In this document: positions 33,079 to 42,983 of the stretch, in pieces | How positions within the stretch are numbered: the stretch's first letter is position 1 | Layout of the letters: every line of letters begins with the position of its first letter | Assembly (NCBI GenBank): GCA_014529385.2 | Contig: CM043959.1 | Coordinates: 13,486,809-13,550,808, forward strand | DNA length: 64,000 nt | Direction: 5' to 3' | Source: Adiantum capillus-veneris | Taxonomy: Eukaryota; Streptophyta; Polypodiopsida; Polypodiales; Pteridaceae | The notes under the pieces: model-generated | What the model saw: only the letters and a program-made list of their open reading frames with translations | Databases searched by the model: none | Told to the model about the DNA's origin: nothing | Position numbers and translations under genes: made by a program

Positions 33079-34107
33079 TGTAATGGAAATGGCCTATGAA
33101 CTTTGAGAATAGTGGATTTAAGAGTATTAGAGAGAACATTTTTGTGAGACTACTTTGAGAGTATAGAGGGTGAACTTAATTGATGGTAGCAACATAATCA
33201 TAGTACTTGATTAACTTGGCATGAATAATACTTTTGCAACAGAGAGAGAGATAGTTTAGAGAACTTGACAACAATTGAGGACCGGATTTATGTGCAGCCG
33301 GTCCCCCCTCCAATAGGCATTTGTATTATAGATTCTCCCATCAAGAGAGACTTACAATCTTTATATTCCTTGTGACCTAGGTTATGCAATGAAGATGGAA
33401 GGAAAGATTTATGCATCACAAGCATAACATAGAATTTGTAAAAAGCATTAACTATCCCCAACCTAAGTCCCAAGGCCTCAAACACCTTCAAAGGTGGAGA
33501 GAGCTAGCGGGGAATGAGGTAGGGAAGAGGAAGAAGAAACATCCATAGGAGAAAGAAATAGTTCCTCACTTATCATCACTCTTCTTGATATTATACATAA
33601 TAGCATAGTAATGAAGATGGAGAAGATGGAAAGCTTAAGCATTGAAGCATGGCTCTTGGTTGGATTTGCATTCCATAGCCAAGAGTGTTGGTGTAGGCTC
33701 TCAATTTCTCAACAAGCTTGGAGAAGAAGATGGAGTTCTTACACTTCACCAAGTGAAAAATGAGAAAAAATTAGAGAGAGTTTGAGGGAGTATACCCCCA
33801 AGAACACCCCTTGCTTGCTTTCGTTGACCCCCATTTGTAGCTCATGCTTGAAGCTCATTGGACTCCTCCAAGACTAGCCAATCACATGATAGAGGCATAT
33901 CAAGCAACAAGGGTAGGTTTTGGACAAGTGTCCTTCTTTCCTCTTGGAGGGGGAGAGGCTTGATATTTGCTTAGATAATTGCTTAGATAATTATTTAATT
34001 AATCTAAATGCTCATTGGACCCCTTTTAAGACTATCCAATAGGATTCACGCACACCTTGAGGGCAACATGGGTAGGGGCTTGACATGTGTCCTTGCTTGG
34101 ATTTATC

Positions 34108-34146
<39 letters not shown>

Positions 34147-34684
34147 CTCTCTCATCTCCCTAGATTTAGGGATCAGTCCCTTCGTTGTAGGGATTTTGTT
34201 GACTTTTGGAACACAAGCAGCTTAGTCAGCAAGCACGACAAAGCACCTCAAGCTTGGGTAGTGTTCCCACAATCACCTCAAGCATCTTAGTCAGCAAGCA
34301 CGACAAGCACCTCAAGAATCTTAGTTAGCAAGCACGACAAGCACCTCAAGCATCTTAGTCAGCAAGCACCTCAAGCTTGGGCTGGGCTCCCACCTCAAGC
34401 ACAATCCTAGCTTACCTAAGATCAAAGGACTTTTAACACTAACCTTTGGAGGTCTTCAATGAAGCTAACCCTAAGGTCTTTAAACTCCATTGGCTAGCCT
34501 TGCTCTTTGACACACCATCTCTCATTTGGACCCCTTTACCCGTTTACCATTGGCCCCGTGTTGAGATAGATTTGTAACACATGTATATATTCTAGCCCTT
34601 GTTCCCATTTATTCTCCCACATGAAATGATCGGTTTAATATGAGAAAATCATTTGGGTTGGTTAGATATTATATTTCTATGACA
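33079..34684 (-). repeat. Element 2 LTR (copy B)
   Basis: 1606 bases, minus orientation; inner end at the PBS, outer end TGTCATAGAAATATAATATC on the minus strand at 34684. Closely similar to copy A. Confidence 0.75.
34109..34144. repeat. (GT)n microsatellite
   Basis: About 18 GT units inside the Element 2 LTR; about 9 at the matching place of copy A (19579). Confidence 0.95.
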
Positions 34685-35308
34685 TCCACCCCACCCTTGG
34701 CCATGAAATAAAACCATTGACCTTGCCATGTGGCGAAGGGAAAAGAGAGAGATAGAATGGTGGATGTTGACATAGAGAGAAGGGATGGAGATGTTGACAT
34801 ATCTACACATAATAGGACATAGAGAAAAGAAGGGGACAGACTCTTACACACAAGAGGATGACACGGAGAAGCTCCATAGCCCAAGGCATAGAGTAAGAGA
34901 GGGAAAAGGAAAAAATTAAGAGCATCTACACAAGAATGGCCTAAAGATTGTAACTCCAAACTCTATGGCACCTCTTGTGGAGTTTTGTATTTAATATTTG
35001 ATATTACTTGTTAGTGCCTAAAAATTTGGAAGCCTCTCTTTTACACTTAGTTTCACTTTAGTTATAAGTGGAGCATGCTCCACTTATTGCATGACTCTTA
35101 AGGTGAGTTCTCACTATCCTATTTACAAAGCAGCCGTAGTGGCTTATTGATAAAATATTTGAAACATTATGCAAACTAAAATGGTTGAGAATTCCAATCT
35201 ACAACAATAGTACAAAATAGAAAGACAACATAGTAATTATCCATTACATTCCAACTATCCAAATTGTAGTTTACCACATACAATAGGAGGATGCCCAGTC
35301 TTGTAACA
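34685..35308 (-). repeat. LARD-X LTR (minus, copy B)
   Basis: Starts CCACCCCACCCTTGGCCATG and ends CCCAGTCTTGTAACA; counterpart of 20424-21051, with the same end missing. About 675 bases of internal sequence follow to 35984. Confidence 0.8.
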
Positions 35309-35984
35309 TCCCTTACTCTAGGGATAGCAACTATCCTCAGTCGCTCAATAGAGAATTATTCGGACCATCAGTGACAAAAGGTGTAAAGAAGATCTAGAGA
35401 GCTTTGGGAAAAAGAAAATCAGGCATCCATTTAGCATCTTCCCTTGGGTGGCATTTAAAAGTCAAAAATAATGATTATGAACCATGTCAGTGTGTGCAGT
35501 GGTGGTTTCATGATCAACTATTTATTCAGGAATGAGTTGCTCTTCTTGATTTACAAGTGTGGATGGTTCGGTTCTTCATTATGATGTGTAGGTAGGGGTC
35601 CTCAAAAAAGTCGTAATAATAAACCACTATGAAATGCATTGTGAATGTGCCAGTGTGAAGGTCATTACTTATTAAATGCATTGTAAGGTTCCGTATCATG
35701 TTTAAATATGCTTGGCCATTACACCATAACCCAAAATATAGTGACTATCCAAGCATGAGCTGAGGCCACGGAGAATGGACAAAAATTTAATAGTCCTCAT
35801 ATCTACCATATCCTGTATTCAAACCAGAGAAGGAACACAAAGAGTGTCCACAAATGGGAATATCTGAAAAGGAAAACTTCACCCAAAAATTTAGTACCTC
35901 ATGGGACTAGTAGCCCGATGTTACAATGTAGAGAATCGAAAAATAAGCAGTACCTTATTTTCTTGTTGAATTGCACTTCTTAGC

Positions 35985-37345
35985 TCATAATTTTATGATT
36001 AGTTTGTAATTATTTAGATAAAAATTATTTAGTTTGAGTTATAAAACTATTGGGAAATTTAGAAAAACAATTTAACAAATCACAAGATAGTTACCAAAGT
36101 TAAAAAACATTGTTTAAAACACGGAGTAATTATCTCACTGACAAAAAGATAATATAGCTACTTAATTAAGCCAAAACAAATGGATTTTAGCTAAAGTAAA
36201 AGGTGAAAATTAGCTAATCAAGTTAGATAAATATAAGATAATTTTTAAAATTAGTAAACATCATAAGTAAATCGTAATAATTAGCTTATGGTCAAAAAAA
36301 TAAACTATCTATTAAATTAGGTCCAAATAGATTAGTTTTAGCTGAAAAATAAAAGAGAAAAACTAGCTAATCAAGTTAGATAATTATAACATAACTATCA
36401 GAGCTAGTAAACATCATAAGTAAGTTGTGATAATTAGCTTATGGCCAGAAAGTTAATTTAGCTATTTAATTAAGCCAAAATAGACTGATTTTAGCTAAAT
36501 ATAAAAGGAAAAAATTAGCTAATCAAGTTAGATAATTAAAAGAATTATAATTATCAAAGTTTTTAAACATCATAAATAAGCCGTGAAATTAGCTTTTGAT
36601 CAAAAAGTTAATTTAACTTTTTAATTAAGACAAAATAACTGATATTAGCTGAAAATAAAAGAAAGAAAATTAGCTAATCAAATTAGATAATTATAAGATA
36701 ATGATCAAAGTTATTAAACATCATAAGTAAATTGTAATAATTAGCTTATGGTCAGAAAGTTAATCCAACTATTTAATTAAGCCACAACAGATTGATTTTA
36801 GCTGAAAATAAAAGGTAAAAATTAGCTAATCAAGTTAGATCATTGATAGATAATTATGAAAGTTAGTAAATACATAATTAAACGGTGATAATTAGCTTTT
36901 GATTAAAATGTTAATATAGCTTTTTAATTAAGCCAAAACATACTAATTTTAGCTAAAAATAAAAGGAAAAAATTAGCTAATCAAATTAGATATTTATAAG
37001 ATAATAATCAGAGCTATTAAACATCATAAGTAAATTGTGATAGTTAGCTTATGATAAAAAATTTAATCTAGCTATTTAATTAAGCCAAAATAAATTAATT
37101 TTACATAAAAAAAGAAAAAAAGCTAATCAAGTTAGATCATTATAAAATAATTATCAAAGTTAGAAAACATCATAATTAGGCTGTGATAATTAGCTTATAG
37201 TCAAAACATCAATCTAGCTATTTAATTAAACCAAAATAGATTAATTTTAGCTAAATTAAAAGAAAAAAAATCTAATTAAGTTAGATAATTATAAGATAAC
37301 TACCACAGTCAGTAAAAATTATAAGTCATTTGTGATAATTAAGGA
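35985..37345. repeat. AT-rich tandem array, about 152-bp unit
   Basis: TAGCTAATCAAGTTAGAT or close variants begin at 36211, 36364, 36516, 36671, 36823, 36974, 37120 and 37271: spacing 146-155. Other shared phrases are AACATCATAAGTAA, TAATTAGCTTATGGTCA and ATTTAATTAAGCCAAAA. About eight to nine degenerate units. Possibly a satellite or the tandem part of an AT-rich LTR; 37346-37555 continues AT-rich without clear repeats and with a TATA-like CTATATAAGC at 37389. Confidence 0.85.
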
Positions 37346-37555
37346 AGCTTGAAAAACCCTTAAGAAAGTTGTGAAAAAAATATCTTATCTATATAAGCAA
37401 ATAAGAAATTATTAGGTCAAGAACTTACCATCTAGGACTACAAATTTAACCTTAATTGGGGTAAAAAGAGGAATTAGATTGATCACAAAGGTTAAGTCGA
37501 GTTTTTGGATGATTTACCTAATAAATAGATGTCCTTTTTTATAAGGATAAAAGTC

Positions 37556-37681
37556 ATGGCACCAAAAAGGACCCGAGCCAATCCTCAATCTGATGATGAG
37601 GGCAGTATTCCCAAGAGAGCTAGAGCATCCCACGACGACGAGACCGGGCCTAGTAGTAGGCCTTTTGATGCGAGCATTTAG
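37556..37681 (+). pseudogene. Short gag-start-like ORF
   Basis: 41 codons: MAPKRTRANPQSDDEGSIPK, then a basic/acidic stretch ending ASI and TAG. The basic MAPKRTR start is common for gypsy gag proteins, but nothing gag-like continues after the stop. A truncated gag start is my best guess. Confidence 0.35.
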
Positions 37682-37779
37682 GTCCCAACACTGCAATAAA
37701 TGCTTGACCAGTCTCGTGTGGGTCTTCATTATAATTTAAGTTTGAATAATTCAGGTTTTCTTAAAATATTTACATTGCA

Positions 37780-38870
37780 CATGTAAAAGAGGGAGTAAGG
37801 AATAAAAATAAATAAAACTGGCTGAAAACGGAAGACATCTTTCAAGAAACCAATATGCACTTGTTTGTAAATTAGGAAGGAATTGTTTGGGTTAAGTCTG
37901 GTTGACTTAGGAAAGAATGATTGGTCATCATTAAGATAACTTGTCTCAAGACACCTCTGATTCCTTGGAATATTTTCACTTAAGGTGATTGAGTAATGAT
38001 GACTTGCCAGCCATGGGTGAGTCAGTTTTCCCCATGTAAATGGAGTTTGTACCTCCTACTGTGTATGTTTGTGGATACTACTTAGGATACCGTTTTTATC
38101 CTAGAGGAACCGCCCGGTTGTATGGACAACTAGTTTGGCATATGGGTGCCCCAAACTTGGGTGATGGATTTCCACCTGAATTATGAATCAGGAAGGGTGT
38201 TGTTTGTTTCACCCATGTATAGATGTGCTTGAGACAAGTGGACTATGTGTCAGGGTTGTGAAGATATATTATAAGTGACCGTACCTTGTCTTAAGTCTGA
38301 AGATGTTTGTTTTCTAAAAGACTGCTTTCAATGCTGATTTTCATGACTCGTGTTAATGAATTACTGCGCGAAAAAGTTGAAAATGAATCCATTATTTTAA
38401 ATGTTAAAACATGTGGTAGTAATTACGAAAAAAAAAATCATGTGTGAGTGCGGGGTGGTAAGTGGGGATTGATTAAGGTTGTCAATCATGGACGGGGGGA
38501 CCTGATTAGTCAGGTAACTATTTCATCCCCGTGCACTAAAAACATTTAGAAAACTTCTCCAATTGGAAGAGGAGTTCACCACAGCTATGCCCTCACATCT
38601 GTTGGAGGAAAAAAGCATTGGTTGAGAATACCTTAGTCCACATTGTGGAAGTTATAGGGTTAAAAAAGTCTTGGATTTTTAAGATGCTGTCTCGTTTCCT
38701 CTATGAGACAAAACTAGGTCTTCTTCTAGGGCTATAGACCCAAGCAATTGTCAATGGTAAAGGTCTATTCCTTGGACACTTCTTACTCAGAGACTCTGAC
38801 TTTTAATAGGCCTAGAGACCTATCAAGGACCCCATCTCAATTTTGGTACTGGTGGGTTGGGGATCTCACA
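37780..38870 (+). repeat. Possible LTR of Element 3 (left border uncertain)
   Basis: GGATCTCACA at 38861-38870 followed by ATTGGTATCA has the form of an LTR end plus tRNA-Met PBS. About 1.1 kb before it has no gene and LTR-like character. TGTAAAAGAGG at 37780 is one possible start. No second copy lies in the window, so the call rests on the PBS. Confidence 0.4.
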
Positions 38871-38888
38871 ATTGGTATCACATCAAGG
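38871..38888 (+). other. Probable primer-binding site
   Basis: ATTGGTATCACATCAAGG: TGGTATCA matches the initiator tRNA-Met class, then diverges (C for G). It would prime Element 3, whose gag starts about 0.85 kb downstream. Confidence 0.5.
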
Positions 38889-38945
38889 TTAATTAAGGTC
38901 TTGGACCTAGAGAAAAAACATTAAGGTATTAGAGGAAATTGGATT

Positions 38946-39271
38946 TTGACAAAAGAAATTAAAATGTGTGTAATTGAAATGTGGGAGAGAATAGAAAAGA
39001 AAAATATTGTCCCCATCTGTGCAGGAAGAATTCCATCAGGCCTTTCACAAGTTTTTGGTCTTCAAAATCATGTTATGGAAGCATGCACATCCCAAAGATA
39101 CACAATAAGAAAGAGTGTAATGAAGCTATTGGATTACATGTTTTCCTCACCCACTTGGGGAATTATTTGGGGAAGGTCTGGTGGAGTCTTTCTCATAGAT
39201 GCGGGAGAGCTGGAAGAGTTTGCTTTAAATCTCAAAAGACTCAAGTGGACCAAGGAGCTTTGAGTAATTGA
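38946..39271 (+). other. Unrecognised ORF region
   Basis: Two overlapping open frames: 38946-39263 (105 residues, MTKEIKMCVIEMWERIEKK) and 38981-39271 (96 residues, Cys/His/Lys-rich). Neither matches a family I know, and switching between them gives no clear domain. It sits between the PBS and Element 3 gag, so it may be a degraded gag N-terminus. 39272-39699 holds no gene that I can see. Confidence 0.3.
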
Positions 39272-39724
39272 AGTATACTTTTTCATAGGAATGGAGGGTC
39301 CAAATGAAACTTTGGCAATAGATGGTGATATTTTAGTGTCACAAAACCAGTGTTATTTGATCAAGTAACTACCATAGTCTACCCAAGAAAAATCAGACCT
39401 ATGGGTGTAATTAGAGGGCCAAGAGATGTTGTATTTTGTAATCATGTATTCGACCCACCCATGGTGCATAGGATTTTTATATAGGAGTGTTGATGTCCTT
39501 GTACATATTTGTTTTCTTGTATCAGTCATTGTATATACCATGAGTTTTCCTGGAATATTGCATGTCATGTTTATTGGAATAAAGATTAGTGGATTTATTG
39601 TTTGATCATTTCAATGTGAATGAAGTGCTAAATGTTTTGAAATGAAAATAAATTAGAATTAACACCAAACTCCCTAAGTTAATCCCAGGGTAACCCTTGC
39701 ATAAATAGCCTCTACACTATTAGA

Positions 39725-40865
39725 CAAGAAAAGAAATTACTATTAAAGCACATCCAACTCCCTGTCTTCAAGGGAGAAGGGTCCAATCTAGAACGAGATG
39801 CACAACCATGTTTAGAGCCTATGGATGATTATTTCATAGCTGCAAGGACTGCTCAAGAAAACCAAACAATGTTGGGTATGTTCCGTCTCAGTGGAGATGC
39901 CAAGCTGTGGTGGAAACAACACTGTAGAGATAATCCTATTAATAAACCAACTTGGGAGAAGATGAAGCATGTGATTATAGAATGTTATCTTCCTCCTGCT
40001 CACCAAGCCATTAAGCTGAATGAATTCTTTTGTCTACGCCAGTTAGCACTTTCAGTGGAGGTACTATACAAAGTTTGTGTCTTTATGACATTATGCTCCT
40101 CACATGACCGTGGAACAACAAATTGCCCGATTTTGTCAAGATCTCAACAAGCCCTTGAGTACACGTCTCAAAGCTATGAGACCTATATCTTTGGAGGCCG
40201 CAGACAGAAAAGCAGAAATAGAGCGTGAACACGAAGAAAGAATGGCAGTCATAGAGCGTGAGCATGAGCAGCAGGCTTGGAAGCCAAAGCACGAGAAGCA
40301 TAGTTGGATTGTGAGAACAGAGAAAGAGAAGCAACATTTGATCACGAGAACAAAGAAAGACAAGCAACATTTGATCGTGAGAACAAAGCAAGACAAGCAA
40401 TGAACGACCGACACCTGAAAGAGATTCGGGAAAAGGAGACTCTCTCAGTCTCTTCTTCTCCAAAGCATGACACACATGATATGCATGATGATGATCAGCA
40501 TGATGATAAGCATGATGGCCAAAATGTTATTTCTCACGAGCATTAAGGATGTCCTTCTTAGGGCAAGCCTCTTGCAACTGAAAGAAACAACCCACCAACT
40601 GAAAGAAACAACCCACCAGAAACTATCATAACTATAACAATTATAGAGGAAGAGCTAGAGAAAATTTTAACCAAGGAAGTCAACAACGTATAGTAAATGC
40701 TACAGCTACTCTGAATCAAACCTTCCCTAATGTAAGATGTTATGGATGCGGTTAGGTGGGACACTACAAGTGCAACTGTCCCCAAGAGTTAGACCCTAGA
40801 GCTATGACTAGGCCTAATTGCCAACCTCAAGTCAACCAGGGTAACTTACAAGAAAAGGAAGAAAT
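39725..40865 (+). pseudogene. Element 3 gag with broken zinc knuckle
   Basis: HIQLPVFKGEGSNLERDA leads into MLGMFRLSGDAKLWWKQH and WEKMKHVIIECYLPPAHQ, a standard plant gypsy gag core. A frameshift near 40065 leads to TVEQQIARFCQDLNKPLS, followed by a charged region with imperfect 11-residue repeats (ATFDHENKERQ and ATFDRENKARQ) and a His/Asp-rich stretch (about 40460-40540). A CX2CX4HX4C knuckle at 40738-40779 has a TAG inside it. The copia element interrupts the coding sequence at 40866. Confidence 0.75.
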
Positions 40866-41653
40866 TGTTAAGTATGGAGCTTGATTTACCCTTGTAATTT
40901 TCTATGGTAAAAGCACACATTTGTAAGGCCCCCATTATGAGGAGAAGCCATCGTGCATAAAGGTAACTCACTCATCGAAAACCAAAATTTTCACACAGTC
41001 AAAAACCAGAGGCAACTTTAGGGGCCTCGGGGGCGGAAGCCCCTGATACTTTTTTTTCCCTCGCCGGAATATTCTTTTTCGCCAGAATATTATGGCCGGA
41101 CGGCGGCCGGGAAGTGGTCGGAAAACAACCAGTCGGTTGGCCGGTGGCCAGTAGTCAATGGCCGGTGGCCGATGGTCGGAAGTCAATGGCCGGTGTCCGG
41201 TGGCATAATTCAAACGCGGACTTGTGTTCTCAAGGGCGGCCACACATGGGCGGATTGGAGGGTCCGATTTGGACTTATTCGCACAAGGGCAGCTACACAT
41301 GGCTGCCTCTCATAAGAGAGGGCAGCCCTTTTGGCCTATAAAAGGAGGCCATTTCTACACACATTTCATAGTGTGAAGTTGATGCAACAAGGTGAGTGTG
41401 AGGTGGTGAGAGTGAAGGAAGGCGGGAGCTCCATTAAGGGTATAATCCCTTTGTAAACTACTTCTTGTTTTGAAGTACTAAAGCCATTGAGTGGCTGGTT
41501 TCCCGTGGACGTAGCCCACATTGGGTGAACCACGTATATCGTGTGTAATCTCTCTCTCTCTCTCTACTCTATAATCTCTTGTGTGTGAAATCTATCTCTC
41601 TTCATTAAGTAATCTACTCAAATATCTATTTAGCTACGTCTTATTTCCTAACA
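40866..41653 (+). repeat. Copia 5' LTR
   Basis: TGTTAAGTATGGAGC...TTCCTAACA. Contains repeated CCGG-type phrases (GGCCGGTGGCC, 41100-41200), a probable TATA box (GCCTATAAAAGG, 41335) and a (CT)n tract near 41555. Differs from the 3' LTR by a few percent by eye. Confidence 0.92.
41335..41346 (+). promoter_or_regulatory. Probable TATA box in copia 5' LTR
   Basis: GCCTATAAAAGG, about 320 bases before the LTR end and about 380 before the gag start, is repeated unchanged in the 3' LTR (near 46121). Position and sequence suit the element promoter. Confidence 0.6.
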
Positions 41654-41655
41654 AC

Positions 41656-41671
41656 TGGTATCAGAGCAAGG
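41656..41671 (+). other. Copia primer-binding site
   Basis: TGGTATCAGAGCAAGG two bases after the LTR; exact initiator tRNA-Met type. Confidence 0.9.
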
Positions 41672-41717
41672 TTTGCTCGTAGCTAAATTATCTCAAGGAA
41701 AGGATTCCTTGAATTGA

Positions 41718-42983
41718 GTGGGAGTTATGGTGGAGGAAGGGAAGCTCAAGATTGAGAAGTTCAACGGCAAAAACTACCAACATTGGAAGATGCAGATTGA
41801 AGACTATCTCTACCAGAAGGACCTCTATTTTCCACTAGGCGGTCTTGCGAAGAAGCCCGCAACAATGGCAGATGAAGCATGGATTGTCCTTGATCGAAAG
41901 GCACTAGGAACAATCCGGTTAAGCTTGGCGTCAACGGCGGCCTTCAATGTTTCGGAGATGAAGACCACGGAGGACTTGATGAAGTCACTTGACGACTTCT
42001 ACGAGAAACCATCGGCATCCAATAAGGTATTTCTTATGAAGCGCTTGTTCAATCTAAAGATGGCAGAGAATGGTTCAGTTGCAGAACACCTAAATGAATT
42101 TAACACAAACATTAGTCAACTTCGATCGGTGAAAATCAATTCCGATGACGAAGTGCGAGCTCTCCTTATACTATCATCTCTACCGGATAGTTGGGACAGC
42201 CTTGTGATGGCTGTAAGTAATTCTATCTCTGGTACAAATACTCTTAAGTTTGATGATGTTGTGGGTGTTCTCCTAAACGAGGAAATACGAAGGAGAAGCA
42301 CAGGAGAATCATCAAGTGCTGCATTGTCAGTGGAAACAAGAGGAAGGCCTAAGGAGAGGTTCAAAAACCAAAAGGGTCGTGATCACTCAAGGCGGAGCAA
42401 GTCACGCACAAAGTCAGTTCTTGAATGTTGGAACTGCGGCAAGAAGGGCCACGTCAAGAAGGATTGATGGTCCAAGAAGAAGAAGGAGACTGAGTCTCAA
42501 GACAACAAGCCAACATCGGAGGCCAATGTGGCAGGTAAAGTAGAGCAAGATGCTCTAATTCTCTCATTAGACAATGTGTCTAATTCCTGGATAGTAGATT
42601 CCGGGGCTTCATTCCATGCGACACCACACAAGCAACATTTCCAAGATTACACCAAAGGTAATTTTGGGTATGTATACTTGGGAGATGATGAAGCTTGTGA
42701 GATTGTCGGGAAAGGTACAGTTTCTGTCAAAACTGCTAACGGAAATGAATGGAAGGTTAAAGATGTTAGGCATGTTCCTTCTCTTCGCAAAAATTTGATC
42801 TCTACAGGACAATTGGACGATGAAGGTTACAACATTGCATTCGGAAACAAACGGTGGAAGATCTCAAAGGAATCTTTGGTGGTTGCCAAGGGAGAAAAGG
42901 TTGGTACACTTTACTTGTGTACTATGAGCATGCAACTACAGAAGTTGACAGTGCGGTGTGGCACTATCGACTTGGGCATATGA
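41718..42983 (+). pseudogene. Copia gag and protease
   Basis: Gag (41718-42467) starts MVEEGKLKIEKFNGKNYQHW, with NKVFLMKRLFNLKM and ILSSLPDSWDSLV typical of copia gag, and ends in a knuckle CWNCGKKGHVKKD whose last Cys codon is a TGA (42465-42467). I chose the in-frame ATG of the full gag; an alternative is ATG at 41727. The same frame resumes to 42983 with the protease: SWIVDSGASFHATPHKQHF (D-S-G active site) and VRHVPSLRKNLISTGQL. A frameshift near 42925 then leads to the integrase frame. Confidence 0.9.

Larger units (their letters stand above)
28944..34684 (-). mobile_element. Element 2: Ty3/gypsy retrotransposon, minus strand, rearranged
   Basis: Read from high to low coordinates: LTR 33079-34684, PBS, gag, knuckle, protease, RT, then at 29744 a switch to a second gag fragment that ends at 28944 in LARD-X sequence. 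No RNase H or integrase is present. The RT active site is FFDD, common in plant gypsy elements, and the PBS is of the tRNA-Met type. Confidence 0.8.
31908..35984. repeat. Duplicated block, copy B
   Basis: Partner of 17381-21726. On the right it stops at TTCTTAGC (35984), where AT-rich tandem repeats begin. On the left it continues into the rest of gag and pol, which copy A lacks. Confidence 0.85.

Noticed and set aside
36000-37345. AT-rich array as a scaffold attachment region or centromere
   Set aside because: Composition alone does not support either; only the tandem periodicity is reported.
37514-37729. Minus-strand 71-codon ORF
   Set aside because: It is antisense to the better-supported basic gag-like start at 37556 and has no features.
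42116-42364. Minus-strand ORFs inside the copia and gypsy coding regions
   Set aside because: They lie opposite well-supported gag-pol frames and are compositional shadows.
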